Positions 36,206 through 48,721 of a stretch of 64,000 bases of DNA are shown piece after piece (the stretch's first letter is position 1; every line of letters starts with the position of its first letter). Origin of the DNA: an uncultured Pelagibacteraceae bacterium (lineage in GTDB: Bacteria > Pseudomonadota > Alphaproteobacteria > Pelagibacterales > Pelagibacteraceae); NCBI GenBank assembly GCA_902567685.1, contig CACFNH010000001.1:186001-250000 (forward strand), in the 5' to 3' direction. The position numbers were made by a program, and so were the translations under genes. The notes under the pieces were generated by a model that saw nothing but the letters and a program-made list of their open reading frames with translations, searched no databases and had not been told where the DNA came from.

Positions 36206-37756
36206 ATGTTAAATAGAGGTTTAGATAAATTAGAATTGTTAAGAATTGTAGAGTCAGTTGCTAACGAGAAATCCATAGATAAAGAACTGGTTATTACATC
36301 TATGGAAAGTGCAATTCAAAAAGCAGCATTAACAAAATTTGGAAATGATAACTCTATAGAAGTGACAATAGATAGAGAAAGTGGAGAAATAAAAATTCAA
36401 AAATTTTTTGAAATCGTAGAAAATGTGGAAGATCCAAGTAAACAAATTACTTTAGAAGATGCAAAAAAAAATAATAAGGGTAATTCAAATCTTAAAGTCG
36501 GTGAAAAAATCTTTGAAGAATTACCTCAAATAGATTTTGGAAGAATAGCTGCACAGAGTGCCAAACAAGTTATTAGTCAAAGAGTAAAAGAAGCAGAAAA
36601 AACAAGACAATATGAAGACTTTATCGACAAAGAAGGTCAAATATTGAGTGGTATTATTAAAAGGTTAGAGTATGGAAATGTAATTATGGACCTAGGAAAA
36701 GCTGAAGGCGTAATCAAAAAAGATGAACTTATACCAAGAGAAATTTTAAAAACGGGAGATAGAGTGAAAGCTTATTGTTATGAAGTAAAAAAAGAAATAA
36801 AAGGTCACCAAATATTTTTGTCAAGAGCCCATCCTCAGTTTTTAGCAAAATTATTTTTTCAAGAAGTTCCGGAAATATATGAGGGAATAATAGAAATCAA
36901 ATCAGTAGCTAGAGATCCTGGTAGTAGAGCAAAAATATGCGTTAACTCTAAAGATAATTCTATAGACCCTGTAGGTGCTTGTGTAGGTATGAGAGGTAGT
37001 AGAGTACAAACGATTGTAAATGAATTACATGGTGAAAAAATTGACATAATAAAATGGACAGAGGACTTGCCAACATTAATTGCTGAGTCTTTATCCCCTG
37101 CAGAAATCCAAAAAGTTTTGATAGATAAAGATAGCAAAAGAATTGATGTAATTTTGACAGAAGAAAATTTAAGTAAAGCTATTGGTAGAAGAGGGCAAAA
37201 TGTAAGATTAGCTTCTAAGCTAACTAATTTTGAAATTGATATATTGACTGACAAGGAAGACTCAGAAAGAAGACAAATAGAATTTAAAGAGAAAACTGAA
37301 CTTTTAATTAAAAATCTTGAAGTAGATGAAACCCTGGGGCAACTTTTGGTTTCTGAAGGATTCCAGGGAATTGAAGAAATATCTCAAGCAAAACCTGATG
37401 ATATATCAAAAATAGAAGGTATAGACGAAGGTACTGCGGAAGAATTAATTAATAGATCAAAAGAAAATTTAATTAAAGAAAAAGAAGAAATTGGAAAAAA
37501 ACTTAAAGAACTTGGCGTTGAAGACTCTCTTATAAGTCTTAAAGGAATGACCCAGGGAATGCTTGTTATGTTGGGTCAAAGAAATATAAAAAAATTAAGT
37601 GATTTTGCTGACTTGTCCTCTGATGAATTAATTGGGGGTTTTGATGAAATTAAGGGAAAAAAAATTAGAGTGGAAGGATATTTAGAGGAATTTTCGCTTT
37701 CCAGAGAAGAGGCTGACCAATTAATTATGTCAGCTAGAGCAATAGCATACAAGTGA
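36206..37756 (+). CDS. nusA: Transcription termination/antitermination factor NusA
   Basis: NusA binds RNA polymerase and RNA to control pausing, termination and antitermination. Domains in order: N-terminal polymerase-binding (1-125), S1 (about 135-200, GQILSGIIKRLEYGNVIMDLGKAEG), two KH domains (VGMRGSRVQTIVNEL and AIGRRGQNVRLASKL), then two C-terminal acidic helix-hairpin repeats to residue 516. AAGGA 8 bases upstream is a good ribosome-binding site. The usual rimP gene directly upstream is absent. It overlaps infB by the sequence around its TGA. Confidence 0.97.
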   Translation: MLNRGLDKLELLRIVESVANEKSIDKELVITSMESAIQKAALTKFGNDNSIEVTIDRESGEIKIQKFFEIVENVEDPSKQITLEDAKKNNKGNSNLKVGEKIFEELPQIDFGRIAAQSAKQVISQRVKEAEKTRQYEDFIDKEGQILSGIIKRLEYGNVIMDLGKAEGVIKKDELIPREILKTGDRVKAYCYEVKKEIKGHQIFLSRAHPQFLAKLFFQEVPEIYEGIIEIKSVARDPGSRAKICVNSKDNSIDPVGACVGMRGSRVQTIVNELHGEKIDIIKWTEDLPTLIAESLSPAEIQKVLIDKDSKRIDVILTEENLSKAIGRRGQNVRLASKLTNFEIDILTDKEDSERRQIEFKEKTELLIKNLEVDETLGQLLVSEGFQGIEEISQAKPDDISKIEGIDEGTAEELINRSKENLIKEKEEIGKKLKELGVEDSLISLKGMTQGMLVMLGQRNIKKLSDFADLSSDELIGGFDEIKGKKIRVEGYLEEFSLSREEADQLIMSARAIAYK

Positions 37757-37764
37757 GGTTAAAC

Positions 37765-39957
37765 ATGGATGAAAAAAAAGAGAAAAAAAAAACTTTAACA
37801 ATATCTAAAAATTTTAGTAAGAAAGTAGACCCTACATCACTTGTTCAACAAGGAAAAAAATCTTTTTCAATAGATAAAAAAAAACCATTTAGAGGTCCAA
37901 AGAAAAATTTTCAAAACACTATTTTAAATAATAGATTTGATATTAATAAAAAAAACAAAAATGTTGCAAGAAAGTTTATAGAGCAACAAGCAAAAAAAGA
38001 CTTTATTAAAAAGGATGACAAGAAACCAAAAAAAGACAAGTTAAAGTTAAAAAGCACTTTAGACAGAAAAAATTTCAAAATGACAGTTGCTAGAGCTCTA
38101 AATGTTGAGGAAATAGAGATAAAACAAAGAAGCTTAGCATCAGTAAAAAGAGCACGTCTTAAAGAAAAAAAAAACACCACTACAACAACTGAAGAAAAGA
38201 AAGAATTTAAAAAAATTATAAGAGACGTTAAAATTTCAGATCAAATATCAATTCAAGAACTTTCAAATAGAATGGCAGAACGCTCAAGCGATATAATTAA
38301 ATTTTTGCTTAATATGAAAGTTGTAGCAACAATTAATCACGTTATTGACAAAGATACGGCTGAATATATTGTAAAAGAGTTTGGTCACAAACCAATTTTA
38401 GAAGAAACTCCTAACCTAGAAATCAGTAAAAAAGAAAGTTTAATAAAAGGAGATATTAAAAAAAGGCCTCCAGTAGTTACAATAATGGGTCATGTAGATC
38501 ACGGCAAAACTTCACTTCTAGACTCGCTGAGAGATACGAATGTTGTTTCAGGAGAACATGGAGGAATAACTCAACATATCGGAGCTTACCAAGTAAAAAC
38601 TGAGAAGAGTCAAATCATAACTTTTATAGATACCCCGGGTCATGCTGCATTTACTCAAATGAGAGCAAGAGGTTCTAAAGTTACGGATATAGTAGTTTTG
38701 GTAATTGCGGCTGATGATGGAATAAAACCTCAAACAATTGAAGCGATTCAACACTCAAAAGCTGCGAAAGTGCCAATAATTGTAGCAATAAACAAATGTG
38801 ATTTACCAAATAAAAATATCAGTAAGATAAAAAATGATCTTATGCAGTACGAATTAATAGCAGAGGATTTAAGCGGAGATACTTTGTTTGTTGAAGTTTC
38901 GGCTGCAAAAAAAACTAATCTAGATAAACTCAAAGAGGCTATTATTTTGCAGTCAGATATTTTAGACCTCAAAGCATCAATTTCAGGACCAGCTTCTGGA
39001 ACTGTATTAGAATCTAAAATTGATAAAGGCAAAGGTCCTGTATCCACAATACTTATTTCTAATGGGTTGCTTAAAAAAGGAGACTATTTTGTATGCGGTG
39101 ATACTTGGGGTAAAATAAGAGCAATTATTAATCATGAAGGAAAAAATATAGAGGAAGCTTCACCCTCTATGCCAGTGGAAATATTAGGGATGAACAATTC
39201 TGTTTATGCAGGAGCAGAATTTTTAGTAACAGAAGAAGATAAAGCTGAAGAAATTGCAGAATTTAAAAAAAGAGATGACTCTAATGGAGTAAAAAAAATA
39301 ATTACTAAAGATAAAAAAAATTTATTTGAAGATAAAAAGGATAAAGAGGAATTAAATATAATAATAAAATCTGATGTTCAAGGCTCAAGTGAAGCTTTAA
39401 AAAATGCTATAAATAAAATTGAACATGAAGAGGTTAAACCAAACATTATACTTTCAGATATTGGAATGATAAATGAGACTGATGTTTCTCTTGCTAAGGC
39501 TTCAAATGCAATTTTGTTAGGATTTAATGTTAAACCCAACAGAGAAGCTAAAAAATTAGCTGAAGATCAAAATGTTGATATTAAATATTATGATATAATT
39601 TACAAAGCTCTAGAGTCTATACAAAAAAGTTTATCTGGATTATTAGAACCAGACTTAAAAGAAAAAGTAATTGGCTCAGCTGAAATTCTAAAAATATTTA
39701 AAGTATCAAAAGCTGGAAAGATAGCTGGATCAAAAGTTCTTAGTGGAGAAGTAAAAAACAAATCCAAAGCAAGATTAATAAGAGATGGTTCCGTAGTTTA
39801 TGATGGAGAAATTTCTAGCATATTTAGAGAGAAGAATGCAGTAAAAGAGGTTAAAACAGGTTTAGAGTGCGGAATAAGCCTTAAAGACTTTATAGATTTT
39901 AAAGAAAAGGATATAATAGAATCTTATCAAGTTGATAGAATTGAAAGAGAAATTTAA
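37765..39957 (+). CDS. infB: Translation initiation factor IF-2
   Basis: IF-2 is the GTPase that brings initiator tRNA to the ribosome. A lysine-rich N-terminal region of about 150 residues precedes the IF2_N domain. The G domain has GHVDHGKTSLLDSLR (G1), DTPGHAAF (G3) and NKCDLP (G4). I choose the ATG at 37765 over the GTG at 37753, because GAGG lies at a proper distance before the ATG and overlaps the nusA stop. That gives 730 residues. The small ylxR gene usually between nusA and infB is missing. It overlaps rbfA by 1 base. Confidence 0.97.
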   Translation: MDEKKEKKKTLTISKNFSKKVDPTSLVQQGKKSFSIDKKKPFRGPKKNFQNTILNNRFDINKKNKNVARKFIEQQAKKDFIKKDDKKPKKDKLKLKSTLDRKNFKMTVARALNVEEIEIKQRSLASVKRARLKEKKNTTTTTEEKKEFKKIIRDVKISDQISIQELSNRMAERSSDIIKFLLNMKVVATINHVIDKDTAEYIVKEFGHKPILEETPNLEISKKESLIKGDIKKRPPVVTIMGHVDHGKTSLLDSLRDTNVVSGEHGGITQHIGAYQVKTEKSQIITFIDTPGHAAFTQMRARGSKVTDIVVLVIAADDGIKPQTIEAIQHSKAAKVPIIVAINKCDLPNKNISKIKNDLMQYELIAEDLSGDTLFVEVSAAKKTNLDKLKEAIILQSDILDLKASISGPASGTVLESKIDKGKGPVSTILISNGLLKKGDYFVCGDTWGKIRAIINHEGKNIEEASPSMPVEILGMNNSVYAGAEFLVTEEDKAEEIAEFKKRDDSNGVKKIITKDKKNLFEDKKDKEELNIIIKSDVQGSSEALKNAINKIEHEEVKPNIILSDIGMINETDVSLAKASNAILLGFNVKPNREAKKLAEDQNVDIKYYDIIYKALESIQKSLSGLLEPDLKEKVIGSAEILKIFKVSKAGKIAGSKVLSGEVKNKSKARLIRDGSVVYDGEISSIFREKNAVKEVKTGLECGISLKDFIDFKEKDIIESYQVDRIEREI

Positions 39958-40361
39958 TGAAAAAAGAGAAGAATTCTTCAGCTTTTAGTCAAAGGCAACT
40001 TAGAGTAGGAGAGCTGGTTAAGCAAAACCTAGGTGAAATTTTTATAAGAAATGAAGCAAAAATACCCTCTATAAACACTAAAGTAATAACGGTTACTGAA
40101 GTTAGAATGACCCCTGATTTGAAAACAGCTAGAGCATACGTGATACCTTTAGGAGGAGCGGAAATGGATAAAACAGTAAGTATATTGACTGAATTCTCTC
40201 ATCTTGTTAGAAAGGCTTTGTCAAAAAAACTTGATATTAAGTTTCTTCCCAAGCTTTCGTTTGTACAAGATACTTCTTTTGAATATGCTGAAAAAATTGA
40301 AAGATTGATTAGAAAAAATAAGAAAAATGAAAATGAAAAAGAAAAAAGAAGAGATAACTAA
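39957..40361 (+). CDS. rbfA: Ribosome-binding factor A
   Basis: RbfA assists late 30S maturation. The KH-type fold is seen in RQLRVGELVKQNLGEIFIRNE, ITVTEVRMTPDLKTARAYVIPLGG and IKFLPKLSFVQDTSFEYAEKIERLI. At 134 residues it is typical, with a short charged tail. It starts at the infB stop (TAATG) and its tail overlaps rpsO by about 30 bases because truB, normally between them, is missing. Confidence 0.95.
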   Translation: MKKEKNSSAFSQRQLRVGELVKQNLGEIFIRNEAKIPSINTKVITVTEVRMTPDLKTARAYVIPLGGAEMDKTVSILTEFSHLVRKALSKKLDIKFLPKLSFVQDTSFEYAEKIERLIRKNKKNENEKEKRRDN

Positions 40362-40593
40362 GTCTTTAGCTATTAATTCCAAAGATGTTGGATCTGCAGA
40401 AGTTCAAATCGGATTATTAAGCGATAAAATAGAAAAATTATCAGATCATTTTAAAAAATTTAAAAAAGACAAACACTCAGCAATGGGATTAAATAAGTCT
40501 GTTAACAGAAGAAAAAAACTTTTAGCTTATCTTAAAAGAAAAAATCCAGAGTCATATAATAAAGTATTAAAACAATTAAATTTAAGGAAATAA
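40333..40593 (+). CDS. rpsO: 30S ribosomal protein S15
   Basis: S15 binds 16S rRNA and organises the 30S platform. [61 protein letters not shown] spans the family's conserved helices and RNA-contact residues. Two ATGs, at 40327 and 40333, are in frame; I chose the second, giving 86 residues, but the first is equally possible. Both starts are inside rbfA. The next gene, pnp, begins at the last base of this one. rpsO-pnp adjacency is conserved across proteobacteria. Confidence 0.96.
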   Translation: MKKKKEEITKSLAINSKDVGSAEVQIGLLSDKIEKLSDHFKKFKKDKHSAMGLNKSVNRRKKLLAYLKRKNPESYNKVLKQLNLRK

Positions 40594-42665
40594 TGTTTAA
40601 AATTCAAAAAGAAGAATTAGAAATTAATGGAAAAAAAATAATATTAGAAACAGGAAAGATTGCAAGACAGGCAGATGGAGCTGTAATTGCAAGCTGTGGT
40701 GAAACTGTAGTAATAGCAACAGCAGTTGGCGCAAAAGAAGTAAAAGATGATCAAGATTATTTTCCTCTTTCAGTAAACTATCAAGAAAAATATTATGCTG
40801 CAGGAAAAATACCTGGAGGTTATTTTAAGAGAGAAGCTCGTCCAACTGAGGCTGAGACTTTAATTTCAAGATTAATAGATAGGCCTATAAGACCATTGTT
40901 TCCTGATGGTTTTTTAAATGAAGTGCAAGTTTTGCCAACAGTACTATCTTATGATGGAGAAAACCAACCAGATATATTATCAATCATAGCTTCCTCAGCC
41001 GCATTAGCTATTTCAGGTTTACCTTTTCAAGGGCCTATAGCAGCTAGTAGAGTTGGATTTAAAGATGGAAAATGTTTGTTAAATCCTTCACCAAAAGAGT
41101 TAGAAGAATCAAAATTAGATTTAGTAGTTGCTGGAACCAAAGATGCAGTACTTATGGTAGAGTCTGAAGCTTCAGGTTTAACAGAAAAAGAAATGTTAGA
41201 AGCAGTTAAATTTGGACATAAGAATTTTTTACCAATTATCACTGCTATAGAAAATTTAGTTAAAAAAAGTGGTAAACCTAAATGGAAAATTGAAACTTTA
41301 GACCATTCTGATGTTAAGAAAAAAATTGCTAAAGCTTTAGAAACAGATCTTAGGAAAGCATTTAAAGAAATTGACAAGAAAAAAAGGTCAACAGCTATTT
41401 TAGAAGCAGAAGCAAAATGTAAAGAAATGTTTGCAGAGGATGAAAATGTAAGTGAGAATCAGGCTAAGGCTCAACTAAAATCTATAGAGAAAGACATAGT
41501 TAGAACAGCAATATTAAAAGATAAAAAAAGAATTGACGGTAGAGGTCTGGCAGATGTAAGGCAAATTAAATGTGAGGTGGGAGTTTTACCTAGAACACAT
41601 GGATCAGCTTTATTTACCAGAGGAGAAACACAGGCTTTAGTAGTTACCACATTAGGCATGTCAGACGACGAACAAAGATTAGAAAGCTTGGATGGTATGA
41701 AAAGATCAAATTTTATGTTGCATTATAATTTTCCACCATTTTCAGTTGGGGAGTGCGGTAGAATAGGAACTGGAAGAAGAGAAATTGGCCATGGAAAATT
41801 AGCATGGCGAGCTATTAACTCATCATTACCAAAAAAAGAAAATTTTCCATATACTTTAAGAGTAGTATCTGAAATTACAGAATCAAATGGGTCATCATCT
41901 ATGGCAACAGTTTGTGGAACCTCATTATCTTTAATGGATGCAGGTGTACCCATAAAAGAACCAGTAGCAGGTATTGCAATGGGCTTGATTAAAGAGGGTG
42001 ATAATTATTCAGTATTATCAGATATTTTAGGAGATGAAGATCATCTAGGCGATATGGATTTCAAGGTGGCAGGCACCAAAAATGGAATAACATCTCTTCA
42101 AATGGATATTAAAATTACAGGTATTACATTTGAGATCATGGCAAAGGCGTTAGAGCAAGCAAAAGCAGGAAGAGAACACATTTTAGGTGAAATGAACAAG
42201 GCTTTAAAAGTTTCAAGAAAAGAATTTTCAAAACATACTCCCAAAATGGAAGTGATACAGGTTGATAAAAAGGATATAGCAACAGTTATAGGAAAAGGTG
42301 GAGCAACTATAAGAGAAATAGTAGAAACATCTGGAGCTAAAGTAGATGTAAAAGACACAGGTGAAGTAACTGTAGCAGCGCCTGATGAAGAGTCTAGAAA
42401 TAAAGCTATAGAATTTATTAAAAATTTAGTTGCAAAACCTGAAGTTGGAAAGATTTATAAAGGAAAAGTAGTTAAGATTATGGAGTTTGGTGCCTTTGTA
42501 AATTTTTTAGGAAAACAAGACGGATTAGTTCACATTTCTGAGCTTGCAGGAAAAAGAGTAGCCAAAGTTACTGATGTTGTTAAAGAAGGAGATGAAGTTT
42601 CCGTAAAAGTTTTAGGTTTTGATAGAGGAAAAGTTAAATTGTCTATTAAACAGGCTGTAGCTTAA
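40593..42665 (+). CDS. pnp: Polyribonucleotide nucleotidyltransferase (PNPase)
   Basis: PNPase degrades RNA from the 3' end with phosphate. Two RNase PH cores are seen: the first with [23 protein letters not shown] and [12 protein letters not shown], the second with [28 protein letters not shown] and [20 protein letters not shown] domain ([12 protein letters not shown]) and an S1 domain ([19 protein letters not shown]) end the 690 residues. The start overlaps the rpsO stop. It is the last gene of the operon and converges on the GNAT-like gene 5 bases away. Confidence 0.98.
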   Translation: MFKIQKEELEINGKKIILETGKIARQADGAVIASCGETVVIATAVGAKEVKDDQDYFPLSVNYQEKYYAAGKIPGGYFKREARPTEAETLISRLIDRPIRPLFPDGFLNEVQVLPTVLSYDGENQPDILSIIASSAALAISGLPFQGPIAASRVGFKDGKCLLNPSPKELEESKLDLVVAGTKDAVLMVESEASGLTEKEMLEAVKFGHKNFLPIITAIENLVKKSGKPKWKIETLDHSDVKKKIAKALETDLRKAFKEIDKKKRSTAILEAEAKCKEMFAEDENVSENQAKAQLKSIEKDIVRTAILKDKKRIDGRGLADVRQIKCEVGVLPRTHGSALFTRGETQALVVTTLGMSDDEQRLESLDGMKRSNFMLHYNFPPFSVGECGRIGTGRREIGHGKLAWRAINSSLPKKENFPYTLRVVSEITESNGSSSMATVCGTSLSLMDAGVPIKEPVAGIAMGLIKEGDNYSVLSDILGDEDHLGDMDFKVAGTKNGITSLQMDIKITGITFEIMAKALEQAKAGREHILGEMNKALKVSRKEFSKHTPKMEVIQVDKKDIATVIGKGGATIREIVETSGAKVDVKDTGEVTVAAPDEESRNKAIEFIKNLVAKPEVGKIYKGKVVKIMEFGAFVNFLGKQDGLVHISELAGKRVAKVTDVVKEGDEVSVKVLGFDRGKVKLSIKQAVA

Positions 42666-42670
42666 TAAAA

Positions 42671-43303
42671 TCAAATTTTATATTCAAAATTTTGAGTTTC
42701 TTTATTTACTTGAAGTTCAACTGCACCGTTACGTAAATGAAAATTTCTAGCCATCTCTGTTAATGGAGACAACGTAACTAACCTATTCAAATGATTTGAT
42801 TTCTTTATTTTTTTAAATACTTCTTTAACAATTAATTTTCCTCCACCTTTTTTTTTAGACCAAACTGTGTAAGCAATAGCTATCTTTCCAACTTTCTGAT
42901 CTCTCAATGCACTTTGTAAATAAGCATCTTTTGTCATTAAATCTAAATCTTTAACTGTTTTAGGAATTTCATTTGTAAAACCAAAACACATAATTGCACA
43001 AATTTCATTTTTGTATTTTACACCAAAAATTCTTCGTCCATAACTTGTTCTGAATTTAATATCAAGTTCAGGTCTTACAGGATCTTCTTTTACATCACAT
43101 GACTTAAGTTCTATTAATTCCGCTCCCTTAATCCAATCAAAAAAAGTATCTATATTTTTACTTATAAGTTGCTTATTTTTTCGGATTCTTGCTTTAATTC
43201 TAGGATTAAATTTTTTAGTGTTCTTCGAATAATCTTTTGAAATATTATCTTTCAAATATTTAGCAACTAATTTTTCTCTAACATTTTTAAATATTTCTCT
43301 CAT
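42671..43303 (-). CDS. Conserved hypothetical protein, possible GNAT-like acetyltransferase
   Basis: I do not recognise a named family. The 210-residue protein has a charged N-terminal helix region (KARIRKNKQLISKNIDTFFDWIKGAELIEL) and then an alpha/beta part that looks GNAT-like: IFGVKYKNEICAIMCFGF, IAIAYTVWSKKKGGGKLIVKEVFKKIKKS, and a closing LVTLSPLTEMARNFHLRNGA, which resembles the last strands and helix of acetyltransferases. A clear acetyl-CoA Q/RxxGxG/A loop is not visible; KKGGGK may stand in for it. It lies downstream of fabI on the same strand, 87 bases away, and could share that transcript. The substrate is unknown. Confidence 0.55.
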   Translation of the reverse strand: MREIFKNVREKLVAKYLKDNISKDYSKNTKKFNPRIKARIRKNKQLISKNIDTFFDWIKGAELIELKSCDVKEDPVRPELDIKFRTSYGRRIFGVKYKNEICAIMCFGFTNEIPKTVKDLDLMTKDAYLQSALRDQKVGKIAIAYTVWSKKKGGGKLIVKEVFKKIKKSNHLNRLVTLSPLTEMARNFHLRNGAVELQVNKETQNFEYKI

Positions 43304-43390
43304 TTTTATAATATTAATTTAACTTGATAAAGTTTAAATTTTTCTTATGAAATTGTTATGATTTTATTTCAGCTATGCATTTTTTGCAGG

Positions 43391-44176
43391 TTAAGAAATA
43401 TTTTTGGGATCAGGCATCCCTGACTTATTATATCCAGCATCTACATAATGAATTTCACCCGTTACGCCTGCAGCAAGATCACTCAATAGATATAAAGCTG
43501 ATTTACCCACGTCATCAATATCAACATTTCTTTTCAAAAATGAATGATCGGCACTCCACTTATACAAAAATTTGGCATCGCCTATTGCAGATGCCGCTAA
43601 AGTTTTGATTGGACCTGCACTAATGGCATTAACTCTTATTCCTTTTGAGCCAAGATCTCTTGCTATATATTTCACGCTTGACTCTAGAGCAGCTTTACAA
43701 ACGCCCATAACGTTATAATTAGGAATTACTTTTGTGGACTCGTAAGACAAAGTTAACATACTAGAACCATTTTTCATTATTTTTGAGGCTTCTTTAGCTA
43801 TTTCAGTAAATGAGAAACAGGAAACCAACATGCTTTTAGTAAAATTTTCTCTTGAAGTATTTATGTACTCTCCACTTAATTCAGCTCTATCTGAAAAAGC
43901 AATAGCATGAACAACAAAATCAAGCTGGCCCCATTGTTTTTTTACATCTTCAAAAGTTTTTACAATGTCTTCTTTATTTTCCACGTTACAATTAATCAAG
44001 AATTTAGAATTTATAGATTCTGCTAAAGGTGTTACTCTTTTTTTTAGTGCATCTCCTAAATAGGTAAAAGCCAATTCAGCTCCATTTTCTGAAAGTTTTT
44101 TGGCTATTCCCCATGCTATGGACCTTTCATTGGCAACTCCCATTATTAATCCTTTTTTATTTTTAACTAAGCTCAT
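43391..44176 (-). CDS. fabI: Enoyl-[acyl-carrier-protein] reductase FabI
   Basis: FabI performs the last reduction of each fatty acid elongation cycle with NADH. The dinucleotide motif GVANERSIAWGIA is at residues 13-25; the catalytic residues are Y154 and K161 in NYNVMGVCK, with the auxiliary tyrosine at 145, matching the FabI spacing. LSAGPIKTLAASAI-like residues (ISAGPIKTLAASAIGD) near 195 form the substrate loop. The length of 261 is standard. It is the third gene of fabA-fabB-fabI on the minus strand, 2 bases after fabB. Confidence 0.97.
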   Translation of the reverse strand: MSLVKNKKGLIMGVANERSIAWGIAKKLSENGAELAFTYLGDALKKRVTPLAESINSKFLINCNVENKEDIVKTFEDVKKQWGQLDFVVHAIAFSDRAELSGEYINTSRENFTKSMLVSCFSFTEIAKEASKIMKNGSSMLTLSYESTKVIPNYNVMGVCKAALESSVKYIARDLGSKGIRVNAISAGPIKTLAASAIGDAKFLYKWSADHSFLKRNVDIDDVGKSALYLLSDLAAGVTGEIHYVDAGYNKSGMPDPKNIS

Positions 44177-44178
44177 AA

Positions 44179-45390
44179 TTAGACCTTTTCAAAAACTAAA
44201 GTAGCGTTTGTTCCACCAAAACCAAAGCTATTAGACATTACAGAATTTAGAGTTATATTTTTTTCAACTTTAGTTACTATTGGAAATTTTTTTGCCTCTT
44301 CATCCATGTCTTTAACATTAGCAGAAGCCGCAATGAAATTATTTTTCATCATTATCAAACTGTAAATAGCTTCATGAACCGATGCCGCTCCAAGCGGATG
44401 ACCTGAAAGTGATTTTGTTGAGCTTATTTTTGGTATTTTTTCTTTAAAGGCCTCAGAAACAGCTTTTAGCTCAGTAATATCTCCTACAGGAGTTGAGGTT
44501 CCGTGGGTATTAATATAATCAATTTTATTTTTAGAAGTTTTTAAAGCCATATCCATACACCTAACTGCTCCTTCTCCAGAAGGAGCAACCATATCATTTC
44601 CGTCAGATGTAGCTCCATATCCTGTTATTTCAGCATAAATATTAGCTCCTCTAGCTTTTGCATGCTCATATTCTTCTAAAACTAGAACGCCGCCGCCACC
44701 AGCTATAACAAAACCATCTCTAGATTTATCATAAGGTCTTGAAGCTTTTCCTGGAGTATCGTTGTATTTTGAAGATAAAGCGGTCATGGCATCAAACATT
44801 GCAGTCATTGCCAAATGTAATTCATCGCTACCACCAGTAAAAACTATTTTTTGTTTTCCTAACTGGATTAGTTCCATTCCATTTCCAATACAATGCCCGC
44901 TAGTTGCACAAGCTGAACTTATTGTATAATTCACTCCTTTAATCTTAAAGGGAACTGCTAAAGTAGCTGATGCTGTACTAGCCATTGTTCTTGGAACTAC
45001 GAATGGTCCCATTTTTTTTGGATTTTTTTCCCGCGTTTTGTCTGCTGCAAGAATAACATTTTTGATTGATGGTCCGCCTGAACCCATAACTATACCGGTT
45101 AAGTTATTACTTACTTCTTTTTCAGTTAGTCCAGAGTCTTTAACTGCCTCATTCATTGCAATATAATTATATGCGGATCCATCTCCCATAAATCTCATTA
45201 TTTTTCTATCTACATGATCTTCAATTTTTATATTAGGTTTTCCATGAATATTGCTTTTTAAATTATGTTCTTTGTATTCTTCTGAAAAAGATATTCCAGA
45301 CTTACTGTTTAATAATGAATCATAAACTTCTTTTTGATTATTTCCTAAACAAGAAACTATACCTATTCCTGTAATTACAACTCTTTTCAT
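44179..45390 (-). CDS. fabB: 3-oxoacyl-[acyl-carrier-protein] synthase I FabB
   Basis: FabB condenses malonyl-ACP with acyl-ACP and elongates the cis-3-decenoyl intermediate made by FabA. The active cysteine is C161 in [12 protein letters not shown]; the two histidines are in [11 protein letters not shown] and [12 protein letters not shown]. At 403 residues it is complete and groups with FabB rather than FabF by its pairing with fabA. The ATG overlaps the fabA stop by 4 bases. Confidence 0.95.
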   Translation of the reverse strand: MKRVVITGIGIVSCLGNNQKEVYDSLLNSKSGISFSEEYKEHNLKSNIHGKPNIKIEDHVDRKIMRFMGDGSAYNYIAMNEAVKDSGLTEKEVSNNLTGIVMGSGGPSIKNVILAADKTREKNPKKMGPFVVPRTMASTASATLAVPFKIKGVNYTISSACATSGHCIGNGMELIQLGKQKIVFTGGSDELHLAMTAMFDAMTALSSKYNDTPGKASRPYDKSRDGFVIAGGGGVLVLEEYEHAKARGANIYAEITGYGATSDGNDMVAPSGEGAVRCMDMALKTSKNKIDYINTHGTSTPVGDITELKAVSEAFKEKIPKISSTKSLSGHPLGAASVHEAIYSLIMMKNNFIAASANVKDMDEEAKKFPIVTKVEKNITLNSVMSNSFGFGGTNATLVFEKV

Positions 45391-45893
45391 TGTTTAAATA
45401 ACCCCACTTTTAAATTTTCTGCAGAATATATTTCTTTTCCATCTGCTTTAAGTATACCATTAGCCAAACCTACCGTAGCTCCTTCTTTTATAAGAATTCT
45501 TTTCATGTTTATTTCATAAGTTGCCATTTTAATATTCTTTAGTACTTCTCCAGTAAATTTTACAGTATTAACACCTAAAGCTCTGCCTTTTCCAGGATTT
45601 CCTAACCAACCTAAGTAAAATCCTACTAGTTGCCACATTGCATCCAATCCTAAACATCCAGGCATAACCGAATCATCCTTAAAATGACATTCAAAAAACC
45701 ACAAACTATCTTTTATGTCCAGTTCAGCTTTAATTAATCCTTTTTTAAAAATTCCAGTATTTTCACTAATTTCCGATATTCTATCAAACATGAGCATGGG
45801 AGGAAGAGGAAGTTTGGCATTTCCAGGCCCAAAAAGTTTGCCATTTGCGCAATCAATTAATTCTTTATAGCTATAGGATGATTTTTTATTCAT
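45387..45893 (-). CDS. fabA: 3-hydroxydecanoyl-[acyl-carrier-protein] dehydratase/isomerase FabA
   Basis: FabA dehydrates 3-hydroxydecanoyl-ACP and isomerises the product, starting the anaerobic-type route to unsaturated fatty acids. The catalytic pair is H70 and D84 in [22 protein letters not shown]. The length of 168 is normal. It is first in fabA-fabB-fabI, so this organism makes unsaturated lipids without oxygen-dependent desaturase. In many alphaproteobacteria the Irr regulator gene sits upstream; here it is replaced by a 141-base gap to divergent katG with a strong palindrome. Confidence 0.96.
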   Translation of the reverse strand: MNKKSSYSYKELIDCANGKLFGPGNAKLPLPPMLMFDRISEISENTGIFKKGLIKAELDIKDSLWFFECHFKDDSVMPGCLGLDAMWQLVGFYLGWLGNPGKGRALGVNTVKFTGEVLKNIKMATYEINMKRILIKEGATVGLANGILKADGKEIYSAENLKVGLFKQ

Positions 45894-45900
45894 AAATTAA

Positions 45901-45929
45901 TAATGATTATTAATTTCATATAATCATTA
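45901..45929. promoter_or_regulatory. Inverted repeat between fabA and katG, candidate Fur-family operator
   Basis: TAATGATTAT (45901-45910) and ATAATCATTA (45920-45929) are perfect 10-base inverted arms with a 9-base spacer. The TAATGATTAT half resembles the TGATAAT-type half-sites bound by Fur/Irr/PerR regulators. The repeat starts 8 bases upstream of the fabA ATG and about 105 bases from the katG start. It could be a protein-binding site or a hairpin in the fabA leader. Confidence 0.5.
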
Positions 45930-46019
45930 GTTTAAAATTGTAGTAATTCTATGACAACGTATCTCAGTCTAAACTACTTTACAAATACTTTAGAATTATC
46001 GTAAATTAAGGCTTATTAA

Positions 46020-48248
<2,229 letters not shown>

Positions 48249-48250
48249 AC

Positions 48251-48721
48251 CTAAAGTTTTCCCCACAAACTTTCTTTTTTTACCCATCCAACATATTTAT
48301 CAACTTTAATTTTACACCATTCTTTCTCACATTTTGAAACTAAGCACAACCTTCCTTTGTCTAAAATTGCTAATGGTTTAGAATAAATAGTAGGATTTTT
48401 AAAAACTATTAGACCTTCGTCTACTGAAATAGCTGCTTTTTTTTTAGATAACTGAGATATATGAATCCAGCCACTATTATTTTCGTGATCTCTAATTTTT
48501 CTAAAGTTATCTGATTTATCTTGAATTAATACAGGTAAATACTTTTTTTTATAAAAAATTTTTATTGGATGTTTAAATGATGGGCCCTGCCTTAAATTAA
48601 CTTTTTCATTTCTTAATGTTAAAAAGTATTCTCCCTCTGAATATAAGAAGGTATTAGGCATAAATAAAAAAAACAAAATTAAAAATATTTTTATTATTTC
48701 TTTGTGCATTCTTTTATACAA
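48251..48721 (-). CDS. Bacterial SH3-domain periplasmic protein
   Basis: The 156-residue protein starts with a signal-type hydrophobic segment (IIKIFLILFFLFMPNTFLYS), then two SH3-like beta-barrel units: LRNEKVNLRQGPSFKHPI with SGWIHISQLS, and GRLCLVSKCEKEWCKIKVDKYVGWVKKESLWG. This two-SH3 layout is a common alphaproteobacterial envelope protein near moeB-like and dut genes; such domains often bind cell-wall peptides. The exact role is not known. The start could be M1 or the internal ATG four codons later; both overlap the upstream MoeB/ThiF gene. Confidence 0.82.
   Translation of the reverse strand: MYKRMHKEIIKIFLILFFLFMPNTFLYSEGEYFLTLRNEKVNLRQGPSFKHPIKIFYKKKYLPVLIQDKSDNFRKIRDHENNSGWIHISQLSKKKAAISVDEGLIVFKNPTIYSKPLAILDKGRLCLVSKCEKEWCKIKVDKYVGWVKKESLWGKL

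Noticed and set aside
43375-43608. Plus-strand frame of 77 codons
   Set aside because: It lies wholly opposite the 3' end of fabI; its translation has no recognisable features and is a shadow of the real gene.
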